Positions 34,475 through 43,103 of a stretch of DNA of 64,000 nucleotides are shown here, in pieces. Source of the stretch: Nocardia arthritidis (GTDB taxonomy: Bacteria > Actinomycetota > Actinomycetes > Mycobacteriales > Mycobacteriaceae). The stretch is from contig NZ_CP046172.1 in the NCBI RefSeq assembly GCF_011801145.1, positions 310,001-374,000 on the forward strand. Direction: 5' to 3'. The translations under genes and the position numbers were made by a program. Below the pieces are notes generated by a model. It saw only the letters and a list, made by a program, of their open reading frames with translations. It was not told the origin of the DNA and ran no database searches. Position 1 is the stretch's first letter; the number at the start of each line of letters is the position of its first letter.

Positions 34475-35290
34475 TCAGGGGCGTTCGATCGGCCAGCAGA
34501 CCTCGGTGCGGTACTGGCCCGGATCCTCGGTATCGATCGGTGAGATGAGGTAGCGCTCGCGCACCGGTTCGGCCAGTGCGGTGGCGTGCTCGGCGACATG
34601 GCTGCCCAACGCCCCGTAGGTGAGGTCGAAGTCGTCGAAGCCGCCCTCGTGCAGCGCGACCGCGAAATGGCGCGCGGGCATTTCACGGACGGCGACGCGG
34701 GCGGGCGGATCGATGCGCGCACCGTCCGGGAGCGGGACGAAGGCCACCACCTCGCCGATCTCGTTCTCGAAGAACTCCATCGAATAGGTGCAGCCGTCGA
34801 CGTCCGTCGGGGTGATGCCCGCCGCGGCGACCACCCGGTGCAGCAGGTCGAAGGATGTCGCGCACCAGTCGCCGATCCGGTCCCGATCCACCGTCTCGGT
34901 GATCGTCAATGCCGAAAACGCCGGCGCCGCACGGTATTCCACCGCGATCGGGCGCGCAGGGGTGAGCAGCGCACGTAATGACGCGACCACCGCGCGGGTG
35001 CGCATCAACTCCGCCTCCATGCGTTCCAGATGGGCGCGCAGGGTCGCGTCCCGCGCCGCCGGGTCCGGCGCCGCGAGCATCGCCTTGATCTCGGGCACCG
35101 GCATATCGAGTTCGCGCAGCCGCCGGATCAGATGGGCCTGTGCGACCTGATCTATGCCGTAGCGGCGGTAGCCGGAACTCGCGTCGATCGCGACGGGTTC
35201 GAGCAGTTCGATGTCGTGGTAATACCGCAGCGTCTTCACGCTGAGGTAGGTCAGCCGGGCGAACTCCCCGATGGCTACGGTCGCTGTCAT
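34475..35290 (-). CDS. MerR-family regulator with GyrI-like effector domain
   Basis: The 271-residue regulator has an N-terminal MerR DNA-binding domain (TATVAIGEFARLTYLSVKTL, YYHDIELLEPVAIDASSGYR), a dimerisation helix near residues 85-115, and a C-terminal GyrI/AraC effector-binding domain of about 150 residues for bulky ligands (YSMEFFENEIGEVVAFVPL, REMPARHFAVALHEGGFDD). ATG 35290 fits an almost leaderless start next to the operator; GTG 35296 and 35305 are alternatives. It probably controls itself and the downstream VOC gene, like BltR/TipA-type drug-responsive regulators. Confidence 0.88.
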   Translation of the reverse strand: MTATVAIGEFARLTYLSVKTLRYYHDIELLEPVAIDASSGYRRYGIDQVAQAHLIRRLRELDMPVPEIKAMLAAPDPAARDATLRAHLERMEAELMRTRAVVASLRALLTPARPIAVEYRAAPAFSALTITETVDRDRIGDWCATSFDLLHRVVAAAGITPTDVDGCTYSMEFFENEIGEVVAFVPLPDGARIDPPARVAVREMPARHFAVALHEGGFDDFDLTYGALGSHVAEHATALAEPVRERYLISPIDTEDPGQYRTEVCWPIERP

Positions 35291-35303
35291 AAGCACAGCG
35301 AAC

Positions 35304-35327
35304 ACCCTCCAGCGGGTGGAGGGTCAA
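35304..35327 (-). promoter_or_regulatory. MerR-type promoter and operator
   Basis: A near-perfect palindrome (arms ACCCTCCA and TGGAGGGT, five-base centre) spans 35304-35324 and overlaps a TTGACC -35 box on the minus strand. This is the usual MerR arrangement, with the operator in an over-long spacer. It also overlaps the stop codon of the upstream secreted-protein gene. Confidence 0.7.
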
Positions 35328-35881
35328 GCGAGCGCGAACGTGAGCAGCAGCGTCGTCTGGAAGAACCCGCGCCACCAGGAATAACCGAACCACACGCCGG
35401 GGGCCACCTCCCTGACCTCGTCGTACACCTGCGGTGTCGGCGATGGTGCGTAGTTGAAGGCCCAGGTGGGTTGCCCGTCGATCAGCGCGGGCGCGGTGTA
35501 TACGTCGGCGGGCCACGCCTCGGTGCCCGCGGCGGTGACGCGGTTCATCAGCCGTCCGCCGTCCGGGCCGGTGTAGAAGGTTTTGCCGATCCAGAAGGCC
35601 GGCGCCAGCGCCTGTGCCACCGGCGGCCGGGTGACCCAGCCGTCCTTGACGCCCATCGGAACGTCACCGCGCGGCGCGTTCCGGAAGATCGCGTCCTGCT
35701 GTTCCGGGGAACATCGAAAGCGCAGCGAATCGATCGTGGCCGCCCTGTTATCCGGGTAGATGACGCAGCCGCCGCCGTAGTCGGCCGCGGGATCCGCCGA
35801 TGCGGCGGGCGCCAGGAACAGGCTCGGAATTCCCAGGGCGAGCACGCAGGTACCGAGGAAACGAACGCGGTATGTGCTCAT
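35324..35881 (-). CDS. secreted hypothetical protein
   Basis: The 185-residue protein has a clear signal peptide (FLGTCVLALGIPSLFLAPAA, cleavage near ASA-DP). The mature part has two Cys (GGGCVIYPD and LRFRCSPEQ) that could form a disulfide, and is rich in Trp, Tyr and Pro (PADVYTAPALIDGQPTWAFN, VWFGYSWWRGFFQ). Its pattern resembles secreted proteins of unknown function found in Nocardia. It ends inside the MerR operator and is in the same direction as the MerR gene. Confidence 0.75.
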   Translation of the reverse strand: MSTYRVRFLGTCVLALGIPSLFLAPAASADPAADYGGGCVIYPDNRAATIDSLRFRCSPEQQDAIFRNAPRGDVPMGVKDGWVTRPPVAQALAPAFWIGKTFYTGPDGGRLMNRVTAAGTEAWPADVYTAPALIDGQPTWAFNYAPSPTPQVYDEVREVAPGVWFGYSWWRGFFQTTLLLTFALA

Positions 35882-36208
35882 GACGGTCTCCAGAACTCAC
35901 GCACCGGTCTCCGACCCACTTTCGAGGGTAGGGCGATCGTGATGTGCTGAACCGGAACGAGGCCAAGCTGTTATCGCTTATGTACATGACGCATGATCAC
36001 TGGTAGCGGTCGCAAGATCGGGGAAGTCTTGTGGCGCAGGGCGGATCGGGGTCGATATCCCGCAGAGGGCTACGCGAGTGCCTCGCACAGGAGCTCGGCC
36101 CGGCGCAGGCTAACGACGGCTTCGCCGACAGCGCCTATTAGGCTGGTTCGCGAGCCGAATACTTGCTCCGCGCCGGTCGGCGCGGATATCGCGATGAGAG
36201 GACGAGCC
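35882..36208. other. gap upstream of ebfC
   Basis: This 327-base stretch carries the divergent promoters of the secreted-protein gene and of ebfC-recR. A forward frame running through it joins the ebfC frame but has no ribosome site and poor codon use, so it is not coding. No repeat or RNA gene was recognised. Confidence 0.4.
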
Positions 36209-36550
36209 GTGCAGCCCGGTGGTCAATTCGACATGCAGCAGTTACTCGCACAGGCACAGCAGATGCAGCAGGCGGTGCTCGCGGCGCAGGCCGAGATCGC
36301 GGCCGCCGAGGTGGAGGGGCAGGCGGGCAACGGTCTGGTCAAGGTGACCATCAAGGCGACGGGCGAGGTCGTCTCGCTCACCATCGACCCGAAGGTGGTC
36401 GACCCGGAGGATGTCGAAAGCCTGCAGGACCTGGTGATCGGCGCGATCAACGACGCGATGGCCAATGCGCAGCAGGTCGCCGCGGACCGGCTGGGACCGC
36501 TCGCGGGCGGTGGGCTCGGCGGTTCGCTGCCCGGCCTGCCCGACTTCTGA
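36209..36550 (+). CDS. ebfC: YbaB/EbfC nucleoid-associated protein
   Basis: The 113-residue DNA-binding protein starts at GTG 36209 after GAGAGGAC. It has the EbfC features: the Gln/Met-rich helix [40 protein letters not shown], the [20 protein letters not shown] signature and a Gly/Leu-rich tail. The gene lies 11 bases before recR, an almost universal pairing; the pair is linked to replication fork repair. An ATG at 36194 is in frame but is too close to the ribosome site. Confidence 0.93.
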   Translation: MQPGGQFDMQQLLAQAQQMQQAVLAAQAEIAAAEVEGQAGNGLVKVTIKATGEVVSLTIDPKVVDPEDVESLQDLVIGAINDAMANAQQVAADRLGPLAGGGLGGSLPGLPDF

Positions 36551-36561
36551 GGACGTAGCAG

Positions 36562-37170
36562 TTGTACGAGGGTCCGGTTCAGGATCTGATCGATGAGCTG
36601 GGCAAGCTGCCCGGCGTCGGTCCGAAGAGCGCGCAGCGCATCGCCTTTCACCTATTGCAGGTGGAGCCCCCGGATATCGACCGGTTGCAGGCGGCCCTGC
36701 AGAAGGTACGCGACGGTGTGCAGTTCTGCGTGATGTGCGGCACCGTCTCCGACGGTGAGCTGTGCCGCATCTGCGCCGATCCACGTCGCGACCGCACCAT
36801 GATCTGCGTGGTCGAGGAGCCGAAGGATGTGCAGGCCATCGAGCGCACCAGGGAGTTCCGTGGTCGCTACCACGTGCTCGGCGGTGCGCTCGACCCGCTG
36901 AGCGGGGTCGGGCCGGATCAGCTGCGGATCCGGGAGTTGTTGGCGCGCATCGGAAATCAGCAGGACGGTGTCGATGTCACCGAGGTGATCATCGCGACCG
37001 ATCCGAATACCGAAGGTGAGGCCACCGCAACGTATCTGGTGCGCATGCTGCGAGATTTCCCCGGGCTCACGGTAACTCGGCTCGCGTCCGGATTGCCGAT
37101 GGGCGGCGACCTGGAATTCGCGGACGAATTGACGCTCGGGCGTGCGCTTTCCGGGCGGCGGGCGCTCTGA
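36562..37170 (+). CDS. recR: recombination protein RecR
   Basis: RecR works with RecO and RecF to load RecA at gaps. The 202-residue protein begins at TTG ([20 protein letters not shown]). It contains the N-terminal helix-hairpin-helix ([20 protein letters not shown]), the Cys4 zinc finger [19 protein letters not shown] at about residues 55-72 and the Toprim domain with [14 protein letters not shown] and [16 protein letters not shown]. Length is as expected for the family. Confidence 0.96.
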   Translation: MYEGPVQDLIDELGKLPGVGPKSAQRIAFHLLQVEPPDIDRLQAALQKVRDGVQFCVMCGTVSDGELCRICADPRRDRTMICVVEEPKDVQAIERTREFRGRYHVLGGALDPLSGVGPDQLRIRELLARIGNQQDGVDVTEVIIATDPNTEGEATATYLVRMLRDFPGLTVTRLASGLPMGGDLEFADELTLGRALSGRRAL

Positions 37171-37225
37171 GCGCCGGTGGAACAACGGGGTTGCGATAAA
37201 CCCGGCACAGGTTACTGTGTCGGGG

Positions 37226-37846
37226 ATGAGCATCGAGTTCTTGCTGACCACGCTCGTCATCGTCGCGACCCCGGGCACCGGTGCGCTGTTCACGCTTGCG
37301 GCGGGGCTCTCGCGCGGCGCGCGGGCCAGCATTGTCGCCGCCTTCGGCTGCACCCTCGGCGTGGTGCCGCATATGGTCGCGGCCATCACCGGGCTGGCGG
37401 CACTGTTGAACGCCAGTGCCGTCGCATTTCAGACGCTGAAGTATCTCGGTGTCGCCTATCTGCTGTACATGGCGTGGAATACCTTCCGGGACAAGGGTGC
37501 ACTGACGGTGCCCGAGGAGGAAGCCGATAAGCCCGCGCCGTCGGCGTGGCAGGTGATCACCTCGGCAATCCTGGTCAATGTGCTCAATCCGAAGCTGACC
37601 ATCTTCTTCTTCGCGTTCCTGCCGCAGTTCGTGCCGAACGGTTCGGCGAACGCGCTGCGGCGCATGCTCGAGCTCAGCGCGATTTTCATGCTCGCGACGT
37701 TCGCGGTTTTCGCGGTGTACGGCGTATGCGCGGCGGCCGTTCGCAACCACGTCATCTCGCGGCCTGCGGTGGTGACCTGGATGCGCCGGGTCTTCGGCGC
37801 GTCCTTCATCGCGCTGGCCGGGCGCCTGGCGTTGCAGAATCAGTAA
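37226..37846 (+). CDS. LysE-family amino-acid exporter
   Basis: A 206-residue inner-membrane exporter with about six helices. The signature ATPGTGALFTLAAGLSRGAR lies near residues 12-31, followed by GCTLGVVPHMVAAITGLAAL, a KYLGVAYLLYMAWNTFRDKG pair of helices and NPKLTIFFFAFLPQFV. The ATG start at 37226 is 56 bases after the recR stop; the frame upstream is not coding. The substrate (Lys, Thr, homoserine or other) cannot be told from sequence. Confidence 0.88.
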   Translation: MSIEFLLTTLVIVATPGTGALFTLAAGLSRGARASIVAAFGCTLGVVPHMVAAITGLAALLNASAVAFQTLKYLGVAYLLYMAWNTFRDKGALTVPEEEADKPAPSAWQVITSAILVNVLNPKLTIFFFAFLPQFVPNGSANALRRMLELSAIFMLATFAVFAVYGVCAAAVRNHVISRPAVVTWMRRVFGASFIALAGRLALQNQ

Positions 37847-37871
37847 TCGGCTTGTCGCACAGGCTAATTGG

Positions 37872-38513
37872 TTACAGGTCGAGGCGTGACCACGGCATGC
37901 TGTTCAACCGGGACCGGTCGCCCGCGGTCCAGTCCCAGATCAGCTCGGCGACCATCGCGGCATCCCGGATGGTGACGCCGAAGTGCCTGTCCGGTGCGCC
38001 ATCCCGGTATTCGAGGGTGTACACGCCGGACTTGTCCAGGTAGGTCTGGATGTAGTCGTGCGGGGCGCGTTCGACGATCAGATACGGGTTGGGCGGGGTG
38101 AGTTCCGAAACCCATTGCTCGGCAAGGGTTTTCGTCAAATACGGGAACTCTCCCGCGCCGCCGTGCGTCACCGTCACCGCGACGCTCCCGGCCGGATCGA
38201 TCAACCAGGCGAGCTGTGGATCGTATACCGCGTACCCCAGCGGGGTCGCCAGCGCGAACAGTATCCGCCGGACGTGGCCGATCGCGTCGTACGGGCAGGC
38301 CACGTGCAGCACCGCGCCGGTCGCGGCACCGCCCACCTCCGCGCTGAGGAACGCATTCGCCTCGGGCAGTTCGGCATTGGCTTTGTTCAGCTGCGCCGCC
38401 AGCGTCGCGACCGTCTCCGTCTCCGGAACACCCTGCTGAGTGGCGAGGTACGCGTCCACCTCGGCGAGCGTCGAGGCGGCACCGGACGGCAGCAGGAGGT
38501 GGTCGTAGTTCAC
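37872..38513 (-). CDS. hypothetical protein
   Basis: A 213-residue soluble acidic protein starting MNYDHLLLPSGAASTLAEVD. It has a helical N-terminal region, a central YDPQLAWLIDPAG segment and a C-terminal half with ERAPHDYIQTYLDKSGVYTL and RDAAMVAELIWDWTAGDRS. No catalytic motif or signal peptide is visible and I do not recognise the family, although the layout resembles proteins of the SUKH/immunity or Imm-type groups. It is convergent with the LysE gene. Confidence 0.6.
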   Translation of the reverse strand: MNYDHLLLPSGAASTLAEVDAYLATQQGVPETETVATLAAQLNKANAELPEANAFLSAEVGGAATGAVLHVACPYDAIGHVRRILFALATPLGYAVYDPQLAWLIDPAGSVAVTVTHGGAGEFPYLTKTLAEQWVSELTPPNPYLIVERAPHDYIQTYLDKSGVYTLEYRDGAPDRHFGVTIRDAAMVAELIWDWTAGDRSRLNSMPWSRLDL

Positions 38514-38580
38514 CCGGTCAGCGTACGGGGCATCGGATATCGTCCCTGTCGTCGGTGGTCTACCTGGGCAGAACGCGGGA

Positions 38581-38811
38581 TCAGAAGGTGCAGTCGGCGT
38601 TTCCGCCGCCCTTCAAGACCTCGATCACCCCACAGAACGCACCTTCCATAAACGACCAGAACAGATCCTGCGCCGCCGAACCGGTGGTGCCCTGGATAAT
38701 CGGACCGGCCTCGACGGGCGCGGAGACGGGTTCCGCCGCCGCGAGCCCGGCCGGTGCGATGAGCCCGGCGATCATGGCGGTGGCGACGGCTGTCGTCTTC
38801 AACTTCAACAA
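38581..38811 (-). CDS. small secreted protein (76 aa)
   Basis: The product starts at TTG 38811 six bases after AAAAGGA and has a signal peptide (KLKTTAVATAMIAGLIAPAG, cleavage at LAAA-EP). The mature chain of about 50 residues has a Cys pair (GAFCGVIEVL and ADCTF) and a hydrophobic helix DLFWSFMEGAFCG. Similar small double-Cys secreted peptides are common in Nocardia and Mycobacterium but have no known role. The longer frame upstream to 38877 lacks a ribosome site. Confidence 0.7.
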   Translation of the reverse strand: MLKLKTTAVATAMIAGLIAPAGLAAAEPVSAPVEAGPIIQGTTGSAAQDLFWSFMEGAFCGVIEVLKGGGNADCTF

Positions 38812-38945
38812 GGCTTGTCCTTTTCGTCCGATGATCTTCCTTTCGGAAGTATTCGCCGGATTCGATCCAGGACACACGCCCCTAAGTACTTGGTCATCGA
38901 GCTATAACAGCAGGTGGCGGGCGACGTGTGACGCGTCTCGCAGGT

Positions 38946-39152
38946 TCAGCCGGTGCGGGCCGCCGAATGCGCTGCGTAACAGGAACACCCGCCCGCGATA
39001 TCGGCGCAGTCGACGATGAAGGTGTGGCGGGCCTGGTCGAGGTCGGCGCAGTCTTCCTCGGTGCATTCGACCAGGCGGCCGAGGTGGGCGATGAGCGTGC
39101 CGTGACAGTGGTCGACGGCGGATTCGCAGGATCGGCACTGATGCGCGGGCAT
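38946..39152 (-). CDS. small Cys-rich conserved protein
   Basis: The 68-residue protein contains eight Cys and several His: CRSCESAVDHCHGTL, ECTEEDCADL, IVDCADIAGGCSCY. The arrangement is a likely multi-zinc or metal-binding domain and is a type I recognise as conserved in mycolic-acid bacteria. The start MPAHQCRSCE follows GGCCCACATG with a GGAG-like site. It is divergent from the transglutaminase operon at 39288, so it could share regulation. The function is unknown. Confidence 0.65.
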   Translation of the reverse strand: MPAHQCRSCESAVDHCHGTLIAHLGRLVECTEEDCADLDQARHTFIVDCADIAGGCSCYAAHSAARTG

Positions 39153-39287
39153 GTGGGCCTCCGGGCGAGATCGGTTCGTGATTCGGTCTTAGCACTCGGG
39201 TCCGACAAGGGGTGGGACGGTACGGGGTGTGTCGCGGGTCGGCCGAACTCCGGTCATCGGCGGTGCGGGGTGTGGTGAACTTGGTTC

Positions 39288-40634
39288 ATGGGCATCAAGG
39301 TGTCCCTCGAACACCGGACGACCTACACCTTCGAACGGTTGGTGCGGGTTCACCCCCATGTGGTGCGGTTGCGGCCCGCCCCGCACTCGCGCACCAGGAT
39401 CGACGCCTATTCGATGCGGGTGACCCCCGCCGAGCACTTCATCAACTGGCAGCAGGACGCGTTCGGCAATTTCCTTGCCCGCCTTGTGTTTCCGCATCCC
39501 GCGCGGGAGTTGTCGATTACCGTCGGGCTGATCGCCGACCTCGAGGCGATCAACCCGTTCGACTTCTTCGTCGAGGATTACGCCGAGCATTTTCCGTTCG
39601 CCTACCGGCCGGAGTTGGCGGCGGATCTGGAGCCGTATCTGCGCCCGGTGGACGGGTCGGGCGTTTTGGTGCGCGAATGGGTGCATGCGCATACGCCCGC
39701 CGACGGTCCGCGCACGATCGATTTCCTGGTCGCGCTCAACCGGGCGCTGCACGGCGATGTCGGGTACACGATCCGGATGGAACCCGGTGTGCAGTCACCC
39801 GAGCACACGCTGCGCGGTGCGCTCGGATCGTGCCGGGATTCGGCCTGGCTACTGGTTTCGGTGCTGCGCGAACTCGGGTTGGCGGCGCGGTTCGTCTCGG
39901 GATATCTGGTGCAGTTGGCGCAGGACGCGCCCTCCCTCGACGGCCCATCCGGCCCGGCGGCGGACTTCACCGATCTGCACGCGTGGGCCGAGGTCTACCT
40001 GCCGGGCGCGGGCTGGATCGGGCTCGATCCGACATCCGGACTGTTCGCGGGTGAGGGACATATCCCGCTTGCCGCGACACCGCATCCGAATTCCGCGGCG
40101 CCGATCACCGGAGCCACCGAACCGACCCGCGCCACCATGGATTTCGCGAATACCGTGCGGCGCGTTCACGAGGATCCGCGAGTCACCCTGCCGTACACCA
40201 CATCTCAGTGGGAACGCATCGCCGAGGTCGGCGCCGCGTTGGATGCCCGAATGGCGCGGGCGGATATCGGGCTCACCATCGGCGGCGAACCGACCTTTGT
40301 CTCCATCGACGACCGGACCGCGCCGGAATGGACCACCGAGGCGGACGGTCCGCACAAACGCGCCCGCGCAATCGATTTGGCGGACCGACTCCGCCGGATC
40401 TACGCACCCACCGGCATCGTGCAATACCGCCAGGGCAAGTGGTACCCCGGAGAACCCTTGCCGCGCTGGGAAATAGCGGTCGCCTGGCGCGCCGACGGTG
40501 AGCCGGTCTGGACCAGGCAGGACTTGCTCGCCGATCCGTGGACGCCGATCGGATCGGCGGATACGCCCGGTATCGAGGGTGAACGGGATTCGGTCGCCGA
40601 CAATGGAAGCGGATGGCCTGACCGCCCCCGATAG
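39288..40634 (+). CDS. transglutaminase domain part of a split transglutaminase-DUF2126 protein
   Basis: This 448-residue frame carries a bacterial transglutaminase N-terminal region (VSLEHRTTYTFERLVRVHPH) and the papain-like core with CRDSAWLLVSVLRELG (catalytic Cys), DLHAWAEVYLPGAGWIGLDP (His and Asp). After residue 320 the DUF2126 domain begins (DIGLTIGGEPTFVSIDDRTA). The frame then stops at TAG 40634 soon after WTRQDLLADPWTP, directly following a C5 tract (40624-40628). Adding one C would join it to the 40667 frame, giving one protein of about 1260 residues like Rv2566 (1140) with a longer linker. It is the first gene of the conserved cluster. Confidence 0.85.
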   Translation: MGIKVSLEHRTTYTFERLVRVHPHVVRLRPAPHSRTRIDAYSMRVTPAEHFINWQQDAFGNFLARLVFPHPARELSITVGLIADLEAINPFDFFVEDYAEHFPFAYRPELAADLEPYLRPVDGSGVLVREWVHAHTPADGPRTIDFLVALNRALHGDVGYTIRMEPGVQSPEHTLRGALGSCRDSAWLLVSVLRELGLAARFVSGYLVQLAQDAPSLDGPSGPAADFTDLHAWAEVYLPGAGWIGLDPTSGLFAGEGHIPLAATPHPNSAAPITGATEPTRATMDFANTVRRVHEDPRVTLPYTTSQWERIAEVGAALDARMARADIGLTIGGEPTFVSIDDRTAPEWTTEADGPHKRARAIDLADRLRRIYAPTGIVQYRQGKWYPGEPLPRWEIAVAWRADGEPVWTRQDLLADPWTPIGSADTPGIEGERDSVADNGSGWPDRPR

Positions 40635-40666
40635 CAGGATCGGCTTACCCGACCGATGGGCTGACC

Positions 40667-43072
40667 GTGCCTGTCCCGCAGCCCGCCGAGATACCAGAGC
40701 AGGTCGATGGTTTCGGCGACGCGCGAGAGGCCGGGCCGGAATTGTGCGCGCATTCGACGTCTCTGGGCGCGGCCGCCAGTGCCGATATAGCGATCTCGGG
40801 CTCAGATCCGGTGGATTTCGGCTCTTATGGTGCTGCGATAGGCATGCCGACCGCGTTTCCGCCTGGGCGCGAGTCGGATTCGATGCCGCCGAACCCGGCG
40901 TCAGCGGCTGGCGGTCCGACGGTCGGCTCCGGGGACTCGATGACGCCGTCGGTGTCACCGCTGCCGCAGGTCGCGGTGACGCAGGGCGAATCGGCCGCCG
41001 AATACCGGCTGGCGGCGCTGAATACCGATGTAGCGAAATCGAATTCGGTCACGGATGCGGATCAGGCCCGGGCGCTCGTTGTGCATATCGCCGAGGGGTT
41101 GGGTCTGCCGCTGACGCAGGTGCGACCGGCGTTCGAGGATCCGTTGGCCCGTATCGCCGCGAAAATGCGCCTGCCGGAAGGAGATCCGATAAGCGAGCCT
41201 GATGCGGCGCTGCTGGCCCGGTTGGACGCCGAGATCACCGAACCGGTCGCGTATGTGCTGCCGCTGTACCGGCGCGAGGATGGGGCCGGGTGGGCCAGTG
41301 CGGAGTGGCGGTTGCGGCGTGGGCGGTCCGATACCGCGCCGCTCGGGCGAATCGTGTTGACGGAAGGGGATTCTCCGGCGGGGTTGCGGTTGCCGCTCGA
41401 TTCGATTTCCTGGCGGCGGCCGCCCGCGCGTCCCGAGCACGATCCGTTTGTGTTGGGTCCGCTGCTACAGCGCGGTGACGAACCGGCGACGGTCGAGCCG
41501 CCGGATTGGTCGCCGACCACCGCGCTGGTCGCCGAGGTGCACTCGGGCAGGCTGCACGTATTCCTGCCGCCGGTAAGCGAACTCGACGATTTCCTGGATC
41601 TGGTGCATCGGGTGGAGTTGGCCGCCGCCGCACTCGGCGAGCCGGTGGTGCTGGAAGGCTATGCCCCGCCGGCGGACGCGCGGTTGCATACGTTCTCCAT
41701 CACGCCCGATCCCGGTGTGCTCGAGGTGAACGTGCGGCCGACCGTGTCGTTCGCCGAGCAGACGGAACTGCTTGCCACGCTGTACGAGCAGGCGCGGCTG
41801 GCCCGGCTCGGCACCGAATGCTTCGACGTCGACGGTGCGCACGGCGGTACCGGCGGCGGCAACCACATCACCCTCGGGGGTGAAACACCCGCGCGGTCAC
41901 CGCTGTTGCGCCGCCCGGACCTACTGGTTTCGCTGATCACCTACTGGCAGCGACATCCGGCACTGTCGTATGTGTTCTCCGGCCGCTTCATCGGCCCGAC
42001 GTCCCAGGCGCCGCGGGTGGACGAGGGACGCGAGGAGACGCTGTACGAACTGGAGATCGCCTTCGCCGAAATCGACCGGCTCTCGCGGGATTCGGCCGGG
42101 CTGCCGTGGCAGGTCGATCGGGCGTTGCGCCACCTGCTCACCGACCTGACCGGTAACACCCATCGCGCCGAATTCTGTATCGACAAGCTGTACAACCCCG
42201 AATCGGCTAGGGGCCGAATGGGTTTGGTCGAGCTGCGGGGATTCGAGATGCCGCCGCACTTCCGGATGGCCATGGTGCAATCGCTGCTGGTGCGTGCGCT
42301 GGTCGCGATGCTGTGGGAAAAACCGTTGCGGGCCAAACTGATTCGGCATGGTGCCAATCTGCACGGCCGCTATCTGCTGCCGCATTTCCTGCTCGCCGAC
42401 CTCGCCGAGGTGGTCGCCGAACTGCGCGCGCACGGCATCGGATTCGAGCTGAGCTGGCTGGACCCGTTCACCGAATTCCGGTTCCCGCGCATCGGAACCG
42501 TGGTGCTCGGCACCGTCGAGGTGGAGTTGCGCGGCGCGATCGAACCGTGGAACACGCTGGGGGAGCAGACCGTTGCCACCGGCACCGCCCGGTATGTCGA
42601 CTCGTCGGTGGAGCGGCTGCAGGTGCGGGTGGTCGGCGCCGATCGCGGCCGTCACGTGCTCACCTGCAACGGTTGGCCGGTGCCGCTGCTCGCCACCGAC
42701 CAGACCGATGTGCAGGTGGCCGGTGTGCGCTACCGGGCATGGCAGCCACCGAACTCGCTGCACCCGTCCATCACGGTGGACGCGCCGCTGATCTTCGATC
42801 TGATCGATGCCGAAACCGGGCTGTCCCGCGGCGGCTGCACCTACCACGTGGTGCACCCCGGCGGCCTCGCCTACGAGACGCCGCCGGTCAATGCGGTAGT
42901 GGCGCAATCTCGTCGCAATCGGCGCTTCGAGGCGGCGGGGCATAGCGCGACCCGGCTCGATCTCGGCGAATTACGTGCGAAGATGTCAGCACAGTTCGCC
43001 GATTCCGGAGCGCGGGGCATCCTCGACCTGCGCCGCGCCCGGACCGTATGGACAACATTCAGCGACCGGTAG
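40667..43072 (+). CDS. DUF2126 part of the split transglutaminase-DUF2126 protein
   Basis: The 801-residue frame begins with about 120 residues of low-complexity linker. The main DUF2126 domain follows: ARALVVHIAEGLGLPLTQVR, DPLARIAAKMRLP, then TYWQRHPALSYVFSGRFIGP, RHLLTDLTGNTHRAEFCIDK and LVELRGFEMPPHFRMAMVQS. DUF2126 contains a glutamine-synthetase-like or amidoligase fold in comparative-genomic predictions and would form amide bonds. GTG 40667 is the first start codon in the frame, but the frame is also open back to a TGA at 40618, which is consistent with a frameshift at the C tract instead of an independent start. Confidence 0.85.
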   Translation: MPVPQPAEIPEQVDGFGDAREAGPELCAHSTSLGAAASADIAISGSDPVDFGSYGAAIGMPTAFPPGRESDSMPPNPASAAGGPTVGSGDSMTPSVSPLPQVAVTQGESAAEYRLAALNTDVAKSNSVTDADQARALVVHIAEGLGLPLTQVRPAFEDPLARIAAKMRLPEGDPISEPDAALLARLDAEITEPVAYVLPLYRREDGAGWASAEWRLRRGRSDTAPLGRIVLTEGDSPAGLRLPLDSISWRRPPARPEHDPFVLGPLLQRGDEPATVEPPDWSPTTALVAEVHSGRLHVFLPPVSELDDFLDLVHRVELAAAALGEPVVLEGYAPPADARLHTFSITPDPGVLEVNVRPTVSFAEQTELLATLYEQARLARLGTECFDVDGAHGGTGGGNHITLGGETPARSPLLRRPDLLVSLITYWQRHPALSYVFSGRFIGPTSQAPRVDEGREETLYELEIAFAEIDRLSRDSAGLPWQVDRALRHLLTDLTGNTHRAEFCIDKLYNPESARGRMGLVELRGFEMPPHFRMAMVQSLLVRALVAMLWEKPLRAKLIRHGANLHGRYLLPHFLLADLAEVVAELRAHGIGFELSWLDPFTEFRFPRIGTVVLGTVEVELRGAIEPWNTLGEQTVATGTARYVDSSVERLQVRVVGADRGRHVLTCNGWPVPLLATDQTDVQVAGVRYRAWQPPNSLHPSITVDAPLIFDLIDAETGLSRGGCTYHVVHPGGLAYETPPVNAVVAQSRRNRRFEAAGHSATRLDLGELRAKMSAQFADSGARGILDLRRARTVWTTFSDR

Positions 43073-43103
43073 GCATTCGGGCAGCGGAAGTGAGGTCGGC
43101 GCG

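Noticed and set aside
35993..36208. N-terminal extension of EbfC by 72 residues
   Set aside because: The extension is not in the family and lacks a ribosome site; GTG 36209 has GAGAGGAC and gives the normal length.
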